A stretch of 64,000 nt of DNA from an uncultured Pelagibacteraceae bacterium. GTDB lineage: Bacteria; Pseudomonadota; Alphaproteobacteria; Pelagibacterales; Pelagibacteraceae. Under the pieces are notes generated by a model. The model was given only the letters and a program-made list of their open reading frames with translations, did no database searches and was not told the DNA's origin. Made by a program: the position numbers and the translations under genes. Where the stretch lies: the NCBI GenBank assembly GCA_902543535.1, contig CACBYG010000001.1:124001-188000 (forward strand), in the 5' to 3' direction. The stretch's first letter is position 1. Each line of letters begins with the position of its first letter. Shown here piece after piece: positions 31,538-40,612 of the stretch.

Positions 31538-32122
31538 ATGCTTAAAAAAATTCCAAATATATTAACGATTGGACGAATAATTATTGTTCCTTTTTTCGTT
31601 TTAGCGTTTTATCTGCCTGGATTTTATGGAGATTTAACTGCTTTAATATTATTTGTCGTAGCGTCATTTACTGATTTTCTTGATGGAATGTTAGCAAGAA
31701 TGATGGGTGAAGAGTCAAAGTTGGGAGAGTTGTTAGATCCAATAGCTGATAAAATTATCGTTGCTACGGCTTTAATTCTTTTAGTAATGGATGGTACTAT
31801 TAGGAATTATGAAGTAATTGCTGCAATTATTATTCTTACCAGAGAAATATTGATTTCTGGGCTGAGAGAATTTTTGGCGAAAGGTAAAGTTAAACTTCCT
31901 GTTTCTAGTCTTGCTAAATTAAAAACAGTTTTACAGATGGTTTCAATTGCTCTTCTTTTATCAGGAGATACAGGAAATAAAATTATTAACTTCCAAGATT
32001 ATAATGCACAAACTATTGGCATTATTCTTTTGTGGCTATCTGCAGCCTTAACACTTTTTACTGGATATGATTATATGCGTAAAGGAATTGACCACGCTAT
32101 GTCTGAAGATAATAAAGATTAA
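31538..32122 (+). CDS. pgsA: CDP-diacylglycerol--glycerol-3-phosphate 3-phosphatidyltransferase
   Basis: A 194-aa membrane enzyme that forms phosphatidylglycerol phosphate. It has the CDP-alcohol phosphotransferase signature near residues 45-75: D-F-x-D-G-x-x-A-R (DFLDGMLARMMG) followed by G-x-x-x-D-x-x-x-D (GELLDPIADK). About four or five membrane segments follow. N-terminal NILTIGRIIIVPFFV is typical. It starts 2 bp after uvrC, a common proteobacterial neighbour. Its stop shares a TTAA with the convergent ilvE stop. Confidence 0.96.
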   Translation: MLKKIPNILTIGRIIIVPFFVLAFYLPGFYGDLTALILFVVASFTDFLDGMLARMMGEESKLGELLDPIADKIIVATALILLVMDGTIRNYEVIAAIIILTREILISGLREFLAKGKVKLPVSSLAKLKTVLQMVSIALLLSGDTGNKIINFQDYNAQTIGIILLWLSAALTLFTGYDYMRKGIDHAMSEDNKD

Positions 32123-33000
32123 GCTGCTTTTTTCTTTCTAACTAAAGTTTGATAACTTTCATTTAAATCAATTATAGTATCGCAAACTTTAAACTGATTT
32201 TCTGCAATGCATGAAACTGGGGTTACTTCTGCAGCAGTACCTGTTAAAAAACATCCAACAAAGTTTGATAACTCTTCTGGTTTGATTTTTCTCTCATGAA
32301 CTTTAATATTTTTTGATTTTGCAATTCCAATTACTGTTCTTCTTGTAATCCCATCTAAAAAAGAGTCTGGAATTGGAGTATGAAGTTCTCCATTTTTATC
32401 TTTAAAAAAAATATTAGCACCAGTTGCTTCAGCTACATTTCCTTCATGATCTAACATTAAAGAATCCGTATAACCTTGTTTTTCTGCTTCATGTTTTGAC
32501 AGTGTACAAATCATATAAAGGCCAGATGCTTTAGTATCCCAAGGGATTGTATTAGGTGCAGGTCTTCTCCAGTTTGAAATATTTAATTTTATGCCTTCAA
32601 CTTTTAATTTTGGATCGAAATATGAGCCCCACTCCCAGGTTGCAATTGCAACATGAATTTTTGTTTTCTGAGCAGAAATAGCCATCATCTCGCTACCTCT
32701 CCATGCAACTGGTCTTACGTATCCATTTTCAACATTTTGTGTAGCAATAATTTTATTTGAGGCAATATTAATTTGTTCTTCTGAATACGGTATATCAAAA
32801 CCCATCCTCTTAGCAGAATGAAAAAATCTTGAGGTGTGTTCTTCTAATTTAAAAATTGATCCGTCATAAACTCTTTCTCCCTCAAAAACACAACTCGCAT
32901 AATGTAAACCATGGCTTAAAACATGAAGTTTAACATCTCCCCAGTCTACAAGCTCATCGTTATACCATATTTTTCCAGATCTTTTATCGTAAGGTATCAT
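32119..33000 (-). CDS. ilvE: Branched-chain amino acid aminotransferase
   Basis: A 293-aa fold-type IV PLP transaminase. GKIWYNDELVDWGDVKLHVLSHGLHYASCVFEGERVY is the typical N-terminus. The PLP Lys is in WDTKASGLYM (about residue 158), and LDHEGNVAEATGANIFFKDK with the LDGITRRTVIGIAK segment follow. It performs the last step of isoleucine, leucine and valine synthesis or the first of their degradation. It is divergent from the marR-like gene with 70 bp between. Confidence 0.95.
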   Translation of the reverse strand: MIPYDKRSGKIWYNDELVDWGDVKLHVLSHGLHYASCVFEGERVYDGSIFKLEEHTSRFFHSAKRMGFDIPYSEEQINIASNKIIATQNVENGYVRPVAWRGSEMMAISAQKTKIHVAIATWEWGSYFDPKLKVEGIKLNISNWRRPAPNTIPWDTKASGLYMICTLSKHEAEKQGYTDSLMLDHEGNVAEATGANIFFKDKNGELHTPIPDSFLDGITRRTVIGIAKSKNIKVHERKIKPEELSNFVGCFLTGTAAEVTPVSCIAENQFKVCDTIIDLNESYQTLVRKKKAA

Positions 33001-33070
33001 GATTGAAATTATTTAAATATATCTGAAAAATAACTTTGTATCTTTAATATGTCAATATAACTTACCCATA

Positions 33071-33508
33071 ATGAAAGAACTATTATATTTAAAAGATGAT
33101 CAGCTTAAAGATTTGATAGAAAAACTTTTTGTGAGCTATAGAGAAACTTTTTCCGATTCTAAAAAGGTATTAGACAAATATTCAATTGGTTTAGCCCACC
33201 ATAAAGTAATCCATTTATTGTCAATGTATCAGGGTATTTCGATATCTGAGCTATTGAAAAGACTAAAAGTCACAAAGCAAAGTCTTAATAGGGTTCTGAA
33301 AGATTTGATAAAATTAGACATAATATTCTTTAAAAAAGATGAGCAAGATACCAGAATAAAACACGTATTTTTAAATGATAAAGGAGAAAAGATTTTTAGA
33401 GATATTTTTTCTATACAAAAAAAAAGGATTTACAACGCATTACTGAACTCAAGTTCAGAGGAAGTGATAAATTTTGATAATGTTTTGAGTAAAATTATAA
33501 ATGGATAA
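33071..33508 (+). CDS. MarR-family transcriptional regulator (PetP-like)
   Basis: A 145-aa winged helix-turn-helix protein. The recognition region is LLSMYQGISISELLKRLKVTKQSLNRVLKDLIKLDII (about 48-84), followed by a wing with DEQDTRIKHVFLNDKGEKIF. This matches the MarR pattern of DxRxxxxxLTxxG. Its stop overlaps the response-regulator start by eight bases. A MarR gene joined to an OmpR-type regulator resembles the petP-petR pair described in Rhodobacter, so PetP-like is a reasonable working label. Target genes and ligand are unknown. Confidence 0.88.
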   Translation: MKELLYLKDDQLKDLIEKLFVSYRETFSDSKKVLDKYSIGLAHHKVIHLLSMYQGISISELLKRLKVTKQSLNRVLKDLIKLDIIFFKKDEQDTRIKHVFLNDKGEKIFRDIFSIQKKRIYNALLNSSSEEVINFDNVLSKIING

Positions 33509-34178
33509 ATTTCAAGCTCATATTTTGCTAGTTGATGACGACGAAGGAATTAGATCTTTAGTAAAAAAATATTTAAATGAAAATAATTTTTTAGTCACAA
33601 CAGCAGATAGTGCTGAAAATGCATCAGAGAAAATAAAAATTATCAAATTTGATTTAATTATCCTAGATATAATGATGTCAGGTAAAAGTGGTTTAGATTT
33701 TATAAATGACCATAAAAAAGATTTGGAAGCACCAATTATACTTTTAACAGCTAAAGGTGAAGCAAATGAAAGGGTTGAAGGACTTGAATTGGGAGCTGAC
33801 GATTATTTAGCTAAGCCTTTTGAACCAAAAGAACTAATTTTAAGAATTAAAAATATTTTAACCAAGACTATTAAAGCTGATCAAAAAAGAATTATTGAAT
33901 TTGAAAATGTAATAATTGATTTAAATAAATTGCTAATTATTAAAAACAAAAAAGAATTCAAAATCAATAATACAGAAAAGATAATTTTAGAAAAAATGAT
34001 TAATAATCCAGGAAATATATTTTCAAGAGAAAGTATTGGTCAATTGATTAATTTAGAAAAAGAAAGGTCAATTGATGTGATCATAACTCGTTTAAGAAAG
34101 AAAATAGAAATTGATCCAAAAAATCCAAAATTTTTACAAACCATAAGAGGAGCAGGATATGTTCTCTGGATTGAATAA
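33501..34178 (+). CDS. OmpR/PhoB-type response regulator (PetR-like)
   Basis: A 225-aa two-component regulator. The receiver domain begins HILLVDDDEGIRSL (acidic pocket), has the phospho-acceptor Asp in DLIILDIMM (about residue 54), Thr in LLTAKGE and Lys in YLAKPFEPKEL. The C-terminal winged helix ends with the family pattern SIDVIITRLRKKIEIDPKNPKFLQTIRGAGYVL. It overlaps marR upstream and the histidine kinase downstream by 20 bases, making one unit. Direct targets cannot be read from the sequence. Confidence 0.95.
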   Translation: MDKFQAHILLVDDDEGIRSLVKKYLNENNFLVTTADSAENASEKIKIIKFDLIILDIMMSGKSGLDFINDHKKDLEAPIILLTAKGEANERVEGLELGADDYLAKPFEPKELILRIKNILTKTIKADQKRIIEFENVIIDLNKLLIIKNKKEFKINNTEKIILEKMINNPGNIFSRESIGQLINLEKERSIDVIITRLRKKIEIDPKNPKFLQTIRGAGYVLWIE

Positions 34179-35478
34179 TTTATTAAGAAAAGTTTTACCC
34201 AAAAGGCTTTTCTACAGAGCACTTTTAATTGTTGCAGTCCCAGTTATTGTTCTTCAACTAATTATCACAATTGTATTTTTTGATAGCTTATGGATTAAAA
34301 CTAATAAAGGGATGACAAGAACGTTAGTAAACGAAATAAGTGCATTTATTGAAGCATATGAAAGTGAGGAAGAAAACAAGCAAGAAATAAATAACCTTTT
34401 TTCATTATTTCTAGATTTAAATATTGAACTTAAACTTAACGAGGATTTACAAAAGCAGCAAAATGAAAGATGGTTTAGTCCAATTGATCGAACATTAAGA
34501 AGAGAATTAAAATCAAGATTTTCAGTGGAAGACTATTGGTTTGATTCAATAAACTATAAAGAGTTAATTGATTTAAGAATTAAATATAAAGATGGATATT
34601 TTAAATTTTTAGTACCTAAAGATCGTGTTGCCAGCTCTTCTGCAAGAATTTTTGCACTTTGGATAACTGTACCTGCAATAATTATGGTAATCATATCTCT
34701 AATATTTTTAAAAAATCAAACAAGACCTATTACCAATCTTGCACGTGCTGCAGAAAGATTTGGTAAAGGTGAGGAAATTGATGAATATAAGCCGTCCGGA
34801 GCGCTTGAAATAAGACAGGCCGGTCATGAATTTGACAAAATGAGAAAAAGAATAGTGAGACATCTAAATCAAAGAACTGAAATGTTATCAGGTATAAGTC
34901 ATGATTTAAGAACACCTTTAACAAGAATGAAGTTACAGCTTACGTTTATTAAAGACAAAGATTCAATGAAAAAATTATCTGAAGATATTAACGAAATGGA
35001 AAAAATGCTTAATGAGTATCTTCAATTTACAAGCTCATCATATGTTGAAAAAGACGAAATGTTTAACCTATCTGAACTAATTGATGAAGTAATCAAAAAA
35101 TATAATAATAAAAATATTTCAAAGAATTTGTTACCTAGAATCTATATAAACGGTAGAAAAAATTTAATCAGCAGATGTCTAAATAATCTTATTGATAACG
35201 CCTTAAAGTATGCAAATAAAGTTGAAGTAAATCTTAGTAAAAAAAATACAAATCTATTTATTATGATTGATGATGATGGTCCTGGTATCGCAAAAAGTGA
35301 ATACGATAATGTATTTAAACCATTCTATAAAATAGATAAAGGAAGAGCAGACGCCAAATCAAGTGTTGGTCTTGGTTTGTCAATTGCATCAGATATCATC
35401 AAATCCCATGGAGGAAATATAAAACTTGAGAAATCTAAACTGGATGGTTTAAGAGTTAAGATTTTTTTACCTGTTTAG
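34159..35478 (+). CDS. EnvZ-type sensor histidine kinase
   Basis: A 439-aa inner-membrane kinase. Membrane segments lie at about 20-42 and 160-182, flanking a periplasmic domain of about 115 residues with a charged Glu/Asn-rich stretch. Next comes a HAMP domain (NQTRPITNLARAAERFGKGEE), the phospho-acceptor His in GISHDLRTPLTRMKLQL (about residue 248), and the HATPase domain with NLIDNALKYA, DDDGPGI and GLGLSIASDI. It is the natural partner of the preceding response regulator. Its 3' end overlaps the convergent ubiK gene by 23 bases. Confidence 0.95.
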   Translation: MFSGLNNLLRKVLPKRLFYRALLIVAVPVIVLQLIITIVFFDSLWIKTNKGMTRTLVNEISAFIEAYESEEENKQEINNLFSLFLDLNIELKLNEDLQKQQNERWFSPIDRTLRRELKSRFSVEDYWFDSINYKELIDLRIKYKDGYFKFLVPKDRVASSSARIFALWITVPAIIMVIISLIFLKNQTRPITNLARAAERFGKGEEIDEYKPSGALEIRQAGHEFDKMRKRIVRHLNQRTEMLSGISHDLRTPLTRMKLQLTFIKDKDSMKKLSEDINEMEKMLNEYLQFTSSSYVEKDEMFNLSELIDEVIKKYNNKNISKNLLPRIYINGRKNLISRCLNNLIDNALKYANKVEVNLSKKNTNLFIMIDDDGPGIAKSEYDNVFKPFYKIDKGRADAKSSVGLGLSIASDIIKSHGGNIKLEKSKLDGLRVKIFLPV

Positions 35479-35707
35479 TTTTTGTTTTTTTTTTACTTTC
35501 AAGCTTTTTAATTTTGATTTCTAGGTTCTCAACTCGTTTTGAAAGAACATCAAATTCATCCTTGCTTGTTAATTTCATTTTAAAAACAAATTCGTCTCTT
35601 TTAGATTTGAAAATATTTAGAATTTCGGCAGATAAATCTTTTGAGGAAACCAACCCTTGCTCAATCAATTTTGCAAACTTATCAATTATAAATTTAGAAT
35701 TTTTCAT
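35456..35707 (-). CDS. ubiK: UbiK-like accessory factor (BMFP family)
   Basis: An 83-aa highly charged protein matching the BMFP/YqiC/UbiK pattern: a short N-terminal amphipathic part (DKFAKLIEQGLVSSKDLSAEILNIFKSK), KMKLTSKDEFDVLSKRVENLEIKIKKLE coiled coil, and a Lys-rich tail. UbiK assists the ubiquinone biosynthesis complex by binding UbiJ in E. coli. The D-E-F-D-V-L-x-x-R-V/A-x-x-L-E motif is diagnostic. Its 3' end overlaps the kinase gene by 23 bases on the opposite strand, and the plus-strand ORF 35514-35738 is its shadow. Confidence 0.85.
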   Translation of the reverse strand: MKNSKFIIDKFAKLIEQGLVSSKDLSAEILNIFKSKRDEFVFKMKLTSKDEFDVLSKRVENLEIKIKKLESKKKTKTKQVKKS

Positions 35708-35739
35708 ATTTAAGATATATATTATAAGTATAAATTAAA

Positions 35740-36522
35740 ATGTTCATCAATAATTTTGACCCAGTTGCAATTGAAATTTTTTCGTTAGAAATCAGATGGT
35801 ATTCGTTAGCTTATATTGTTGGTATTTTGTTTGGATGGTTTATTGCAAAAAAAATATTTATTAAAAATGAGGATATCAACAAAAAATTTGACGACTACAT
35901 TACTTATTTAATAATTGGAATTATTTTAGGTGGAAGAATTGGTTACATACTATTCTACAATCTAGAATATTATTTAATTAATTTGTTGGATATTTTTAAA
36001 ATTTGGGAAGGCGGTATGTCTTTTCATGGTGGATTATTCGGAATAATAATTGCGAGTATAATTTTTGGAAAAAAAAATAATCAAAACCCTTTTTTATATA
36101 TGGATATTGTAGCTTTAGTTGCTCCAATTGGAATTTTTTTTGGAAGGCTGTCAAATTTTATAAATTCAGAGCTTTATGGAAAAATAACTAATTTACCATG
36201 GTCAGTAACTTTTGTTCAAATAGATAACTTGCCAAGACACCCTACGCAAATATACGAAGCATTGCTAGAAGGAATAATTTTATTTATTATTTTAATGAAT
36301 TTTAAAAATAAAAATTTTTTGCTTAAGCCTGGCTTAATATCAAGTCTATTTTTAATTTTCTACTCAATATTTAGATTTTCTGTTGAATTTTTAAGAGTTC
36401 CAGACGAGCAGTTAGGTTATTTATTATTTAATTTAACTATGGGACAAATTTTAAGTGTAATCCTAATATTAATTGGGTTGGTTCTATTTTATTTTAAAAA
36501 TGAAGATAAACAAATCAACTAA
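35740..36522 (+). CDS. lgt: Prolipoprotein diacylglyceryl transferase
   Basis: A 260-aa polytopic inner-membrane enzyme that adds diacylglycerol to the lipobox cysteine of prolipoproteins. Conserved signatures are IRWYSLAYIVG (about 19-29), WEGGMSFHGGLFG (about 90-102) and GRLSNFINSELYGK (about 134-147), with RHPTQIYEALLEG later. Seven membrane segments are expected. It leads a lgt-midA-pgeF unit common in alphaproteobacteria; midA begins 23 bases before its stop. Confidence 0.96.
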   Translation: MFINNFDPVAIEIFSLEIRWYSLAYIVGILFGWFIAKKIFIKNEDINKKFDDYITYLIIGIILGGRIGYILFYNLEYYLINLLDIFKIWEGGMSFHGGLFGIIIASIIFGKKNNQNPFLYMDIVALVAPIGIFFGRLSNFINSELYGKITNLPWSVTFVQIDNLPRHPTQIYEALLEGIILFIILMNFKNKNFLLKPGLISSLFLIFYSIFRFSVEFLRVPDEQLGYLLFNLTMGQILSVILILIGLVLFYFKNEDKQIN

Positions 36523-37555
36523 CTTATCTTTAGACCAATTTATTAATTGGGCACTTTACGATAAAGTCTCTGGTTATTATATGAAGCAAAATCCTTTTGG
36601 TAAGGAAGGTGATTTCATTACAGCTCCAAATATCACAAGGCTTTTTTCTGAAATTATTACTATTTGGTTAATTACTTTTCTTAAGAGCTTAGGTTCTCCC
36701 AAAAAATTTAATTTAATTGAATTGGGAGCTGGAAATGGCGAAATGATGAAAGTGATTTATGAAACATTAAAAAATTTTCCTGAACACTTTAGTTCTTGTA
36801 ATTTTATGATACACGAAAAAAGCCGATATCTAATAGAACAACAGAAAGTAAATCTTAAAACTGAAAAAATCACTTGGACTGAAGATTTAAAGAAAAATTA
36901 TAAAGATCCAACTATTTTTCTGGCAAATGAATTTTTTGATGCTCTGCCAATAAAACAGTTTTTTAAAAGACAAAATGACTGGTATGAAAGATTTGTAGAT
37001 CTTAAAGATCCTAAAGAGGCTAAATTTTACGAAATTAAATCAAACATAAAATTAGTTGAAAAGAAATTAAATTTTGAAATTTCAAAAGAGCAAAATATAA
37101 TTGAGTATTCTCCTGATGCCTTCAAATATTTAAAAATTATAAGTGATACAATTGAAAAAAATAAAGGCGGTATACTAATCATAGATTATGGTTACTTAAA
37201 TCAAAAAATGCAGGATACTCTTCAAGCAGTCAATAATCATAAATATTCAAATATATTAGAAAATATTGGTGAGTCTGATATTACTTACAATGTTAATTTT
37301 AATTTGTTTCAAAATTTTATAAACCAATATAAAAACTTAGATACACTTTTAACAACTCAAAAAAAATTCTTAACTAGCATGGGAATTCTTCAAAGAGCTG
37401 AGATTGTGAGTAAGGATATAGCTTTTTCAAAAAAAACTGACTTATTTTATAGAATAAAACGACTGATAGATGAAAAGCAGATGGGTGAATTGTTTAAAGT
37501 TATGCTTATAAAAACTAAAAATAATAAATTCCATACAGGATTTCAGAATGATTAA
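36500..37555 (+). CDS. MidA/NDUFAF7-family class I SAM-dependent methyltransferase
   Basis: A 351-aa protein of the MidA family from the ATG at 36500 (the upstream TTG start of the track lies further inside lgt). N-terminal features are LSLDQFINWALYDKVSGYYMKQNPFGKEGDFITAPNITRLF, then the SAM-binding IELGAGNGEMMKVI (about 73-86), LANEFFDALPIKQF and IIDYGYL. The mitochondrial homologue methylates an arginine of complex I subunit NDUFS2; the bacterial role is presumed similar but not shown. Flanked by lgt and pgeF with overlaps on both sides. Confidence 0.9.
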   Translation: MKINKSTNLSLDQFINWALYDKVSGYYMKQNPFGKEGDFITAPNITRLFSEIITIWLITFLKSLGSPKKFNLIELGAGNGEMMKVIYETLKNFPEHFSSCNFMIHEKSRYLIEQQKVNLKTEKITWTEDLKKNYKDPTIFLANEFFDALPIKQFFKRQNDWYERFVDLKDPKEAKFYEIKSNIKLVEKKLNFEISKEQNIIEYSPDAFKYLKIISDTIEKNKGGILIIDYGYLNQKMQDTLQAVNNHKYSNILENIGESDITYNVNFNLFQNFINQYKNLDTLLTTQKKFLTSMGILQRAEIVSKDIAFSKKTDLFYRIKRLIDEKQMGELFKVMLIKTKNNKFHTGFQND

Positions 37556-38306
37556 ATCCAAAAAACTTTCAAAGATAAAAAAATTAAAACATGGTTTTTT
37601 TAATAGCAAAGGTGGCATTTCAAAAGATATTTATAAAAGTCTTAATTGTGGACCAGGGTCAAAAGATAAACCAGGTAATGTTAGAAAAAATTTAGAACTG
37701 GTAAGAAAAAAAATAAAAAACTCTGCTAGAGATATTTTTTTACTTAACCAAATTCATAGTAATAAATTTATTTATATTGATGAAAAATATCAATTTAAAT
37801 CAAAACCAAAAGTAGATGCAGTAATCACTAATCAAAAAAACTTACCAATTGCTATTCTAACTGCAGACTGTGTGCCAATTCTGATTTGTGATAACCAAAA
37901 AAAAATAATTGCAGCAATTCATGCTGGCTGGAAAGGAGCATACAAAGGAATAGTTGATAAGGTTATCAAATTTATGGTAAAAAAAGGATCTAAGCCAAAA
38001 AATATTACTGCAGTAATAGGCCCTGCTATTTCAATTGATAACTATGAAGTCCAAAATGACTTAAAAAATAAATTTTTAAAAAAAGATAGAAGAAATAAAA
38101 TTTTTTTTAGAATAAAGCGTAAAAAGTTATATTTTGATTTATCAAACTACGTAAAATCTATGCTTTTAAAGAATAAGATAAAGAAAATAGAAAAAATTAA
38201 AATCGATACATTTAATTTTAGGAATGAATTCTTCAGTGCTAGAAGAGCTTTAAGTTTAAAACATGCTGATTATGGTAGAAATATTTCAATAATTATGCTT
38301 AATTAA
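37548..38306 (+). CDS. pgeF: YfiH/PgeF (LACC1-like) purine nucleoside phosphorylase or editing enzyme
   Basis: A 252-aa multicopper-polyphenol-oxidase-named family protein. The characteristic zinc-site segments are [13 protein letters not shown] (about residues 62-75), [13 protein letters not shown] (about 102-115) and [19 protein letters not shown] (about 122-140), with [12 protein letters not shown] following. Bacterial members are reported to act as a peptidoglycan-precursor editing factor (PgeF) or as a purine nucleoside enzyme. Very lysine-rich, with a high isoelectric point. Starts eight bases before the midA stop. Confidence 0.92.
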   Translation: MIKSKKLSKIKKLKHGFFNSKGGISKDIYKSLNCGPGSKDKPGNVRKNLELVRKKIKNSARDIFLLNQIHSNKFIYIDEKYQFKSKPKVDAVITNQKNLPIAILTADCVPILICDNQKKIIAAIHAGWKGAYKGIVDKVIKFMVKKGSKPKNITAVIGPAISIDNYEVQNDLKNKFLKKDRRNKIFFRIKRKKLYFDLSNYVKSMLLKNKIKKIEKIKIDTFNFRNEFFSARRALSLKHADYGRNISIIMLN

Positions 38307-38317
38307 GTTTTTTTCAA

Positions 38318-39250
38318 ATGAAATTATTATCAGGAACTAGCAACAAGCCTTTAAGTAAAGATATTGCTAAATTCTTAAAGTCTAAACTAGTTAATTCAAG
38401 CATTAGAAATTTTGCGGATGGTGAAATTTATATTGAATTAAATGAAAATATTAGAGGTAACAGTATTTTTATCATTCAGTCTATTTCATCTCCTGCAAAC
38501 GACAACTTAATGGAACTTTTGTTGTGTATAGATGCTTTAAAAAGATCATCTGCTAAAAATATAACAGCTGTTATTCCATACTTTGGTTATGCCAGACAAG
38601 ATAGAAAAGTGGTTCCTAGAACATCTATTTCAGCAAAACTTGTTTCAAATTTAATTACAAAAGCTGGAGCAGACAGAGTTGTGACAGTTGATTTGCATGC
38701 AGGCCAAATTCAAGGTTTTTTTGATATTCCAGTCGACAACCTATTTTCAACACCAATTTTTGCAAGACATGTAAAAAAAAATATTAAAAGTAAAAATATT
38801 GTATGTATTGCACCTGATGTAGGTGGTACCGAAAGAGCAAGAGCACTTGGAAAAATTTTAAATGTTGGTCTTGCAATTGTTGATAAAAGAAGGCCAAAAC
38901 CTGGCCAATCTCAAGTAATGAATATCATTGGAGAAGTCAAAGGTAAAACTTGTATTATAGTAGATGATATCATTGACTCAGGCGGAACTATAGTTAATGC
39001 AGCTAAAGCTTTAAAGAACCGTGGAGCGAAAGAAGTTTATGTTTATATCACTCACGGTGTTTTAAGTGGAGAAGCTATAAAAAAAATAAAAAATTCAGTA
39101 ATTAAAAATTTAGTAATCACAGATACAATTGATAATAAAAACAAAACCAAGAGTGCTAAAAACATTGAAGTTCTATCAATTTCAGCCTTGATGGGAGAGG
39201 CTATTAAAAGAATATCAAACTCAACGTCTGTTTCTGATTTATTTAAATAA
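38318..39250 (+). CDS. prs: Ribose-phosphate pyrophosphokinase
   Basis: A 310-aa PRPP synthetase that supplies phosphoribosyl pyrophosphate for nucleotide, histidine and NAD synthesis. Diagnostic motifs are [42 protein letters not shown] (about 88-111), [21 protein letters not shown] (about 124-144), and the PRPP-binding loop [14 protein letters not shown] (about 212-225). Starts 11 bp after pgeF. The order prs-rplY-pth-ychF is widely conserved in proteobacteria. Confidence 0.97.
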   Translation: MKLLSGTSNKPLSKDIAKFLKSKLVNSSIRNFADGEIYIELNENIRGNSIFIIQSISSPANDNLMELLLCIDALKRSSAKNITAVIPYFGYARQDRKVVPRTSISAKLVSNLITKAGADRVVTVDLHAGQIQGFFDIPVDNLFSTPIFARHVKKNIKSKNIVCIAPDVGGTERARALGKILNVGLAIVDKRRPKPGQSQVMNIIGEVKGKTCIIVDDIIDSGGTIVNAAKALKNRGAKEVYVYITHGVLSGEAIKKIKNSVIKNLVITDTIDNKNKTKSAKNIEVLSISALMGEAIKRISNSTSVSDLFK

Positions 39251-39296
39251 TTACCTTGAGTTATTAAGGATCTTGAGCTAAAAACCCCCTGATTTT

Positions 39297-40010
39297 ATGA
39301 ATACATTAGATGCCAATATTAGAAATACTAAAACTAAAGGTGAACTAAGCTCCCTAAGACACAACGGGAATGTGCCTGCTATAATTTATGGTGGTGAGGC
39401 TCAAAATGAAAAAGTAACAATTTCAAAAAAATTATTAAAATCATTAATTGAAAAAGAAAATTTTTTGTCAAATATTATTGCTTTAAATGTTGACGGCAAA
39501 ACACAAAATGTTCTTCCCAAAGAAATAAAATATGACATCATTACAGATGAACCTATTCATGTAGATTTTTTAAGAGTGGTCCCAGGTGTAAAAATTAAAA
39601 TTGAGGTTCCGGTAAAATTTATTAATCACGAAAGTTCCCCAGGATTAAAGAGGGGTGGGGTATTAAACATAGTAAGAAGAAAAGTTGAATTGAAATGTCC
39701 AAGTGAGAAAATTCCTGAAAATCTTGTGATAGATTTGGATGGAATTGATATTGGTGAGAGTTTCAAAATTTCATCGATAAGCTTAGATCAAGAAGTAACG
39801 CCTACTATTCAAGGAAGAGACTTTGTAATTGCAACTTTAGCGGCGCCAACTGTAATGAAAGAACCTGAAAAACCAGCAGAAGCAGAAGCAGCTGAGGGTG
39901 AAGAAGGAGCAGCAGGAGCAGAAGCTGCCCCTGCAGATGGTGATAAGCCTGCAGCCGAAGGTGACAAAAAAGAAGGTGAAGATAAAAAACCTGCAGAAGA
40001 AAAAAAATAA
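39297..40010 (+). CDS. rplY: 50S ribosomal protein L25/general stress protein Ctc
   Basis: A 237-aa L25 of the long TL5/CTC type that binds 5S rRNA. The N-terminal L25 domain has RNTKTKGELSSLRHNGNVPAIIYGG (about 8-32), then the beta domain with PVKFINHESSPGLKRGGVLNIVRRKVELKCP and DLDGIDIGESFKISSISL. The last 50 residues are a low-complexity Ala/Glu/Lys/Pro tail, which the family often carries and which is probably disordered. The 46-bp gap after prs contains no obvious operator. Confidence 0.95.
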   Translation: MNTLDANIRNTKTKGELSSLRHNGNVPAIIYGGEAQNEKVTISKKLLKSLIEKENFLSNIIALNVDGKTQNVLPKEIKYDIITDEPIHVDFLRVVPGVKIKIEVPVKFINHESSPGLKRGGVLNIVRRKVELKCPSEKIPENLVIDLDGIDIGESFKISSISLDQEVTPTIQGRDFVIATLAAPTVMKEPEKPAEAEAAEGEEGAAGAEAAPADGDKPAAEGDKKEGEDKKPAEEKK

Positions 40011-40051
40011 GTTATTAAAATTGAAATTTACTTCCCACTAAAATCCATTAT

Positions 40052-40612
40052 ATGCTTTTATTTGTAGGTTTAGGTAACCCAACTCCAGATAGTGAAAATA
40101 ACAGACATAATGTTGGTTTCAAAATAATTGACTCTATTAATAAAAAATTTGGCTTATCAAAACAAAAACCAAAATTTAAAGGATTACTTACCACTGGTAA
40201 CATTGCTGAACAGAAGGTTTATGCGATCAAGCCATTAACTTTTATGAATAATTCCGGAATATGTATTAGAGAACTCATTGAATATTTTAAAATTGATGCT
40301 GAAGATGTAATTGTTTTCCACGATGATTTAGATATTGAATTTGGAAAAATTAAAGCAAAGTTTGGGGGATCAAGTGCAGGACATAACGGTATAGCATCTA
40401 TTGATAAATTTATTGGTAAAGATTATTCAAGAGTAAGAGTGGGAATTGGTAAACCAAAAGAAAATATGGAAGTAAGCGATTATGTTTTACAAAATTTTGA
40501 TGAGGATGAAATGATGGGTTTAGAAAAAATTACAAAAGATATTACAGACTCCATTTTGATATTAGTGAATAAAAAATTAGATTTATTTTCAAGTACAGTA
40601 AATAATAAATAA
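40052..40612 (+). CDS. pth: Peptidyl-tRNA hydrolase
   Basis: A 186-aa esterase that recycles peptidyl-tRNA released during stalled translation. GLGNPTPDSENNRHNVGFKIID (about 6-27) contains the catalytic His and the N-terminal Asn; PLTFMNNSG (about 66-74), FHDDLDIEFGKIKAKFGGSSAGHNGIASI with catalytic Asp, and YSRVRVGIGKP follow. All are normal. The last base of its stop codon is the first base of the ychF start. Confidence 0.97.
   Translation: MLLFVGLGNPTPDSENNRHNVGFKIIDSINKKFGLSKQKPKFKGLLTTGNIAEQKVYAIKPLTFMNNSGICIRELIEYFKIDAEDVIVFHDDLDIEFGKIKAKFGGSSAGHNGIASIDKFIGKDYSRVRVGIGKPKENMEVSDYVLQNFDEDEMMGLEKITKDITDSILILVNKKLDLFSSTVNNK

Noticed and set aside
34730-34924. 64-aa ORF antisense to the histidine kinase H-box
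   Set aside because: Shadow of the HAMP and H-box coding sequence.
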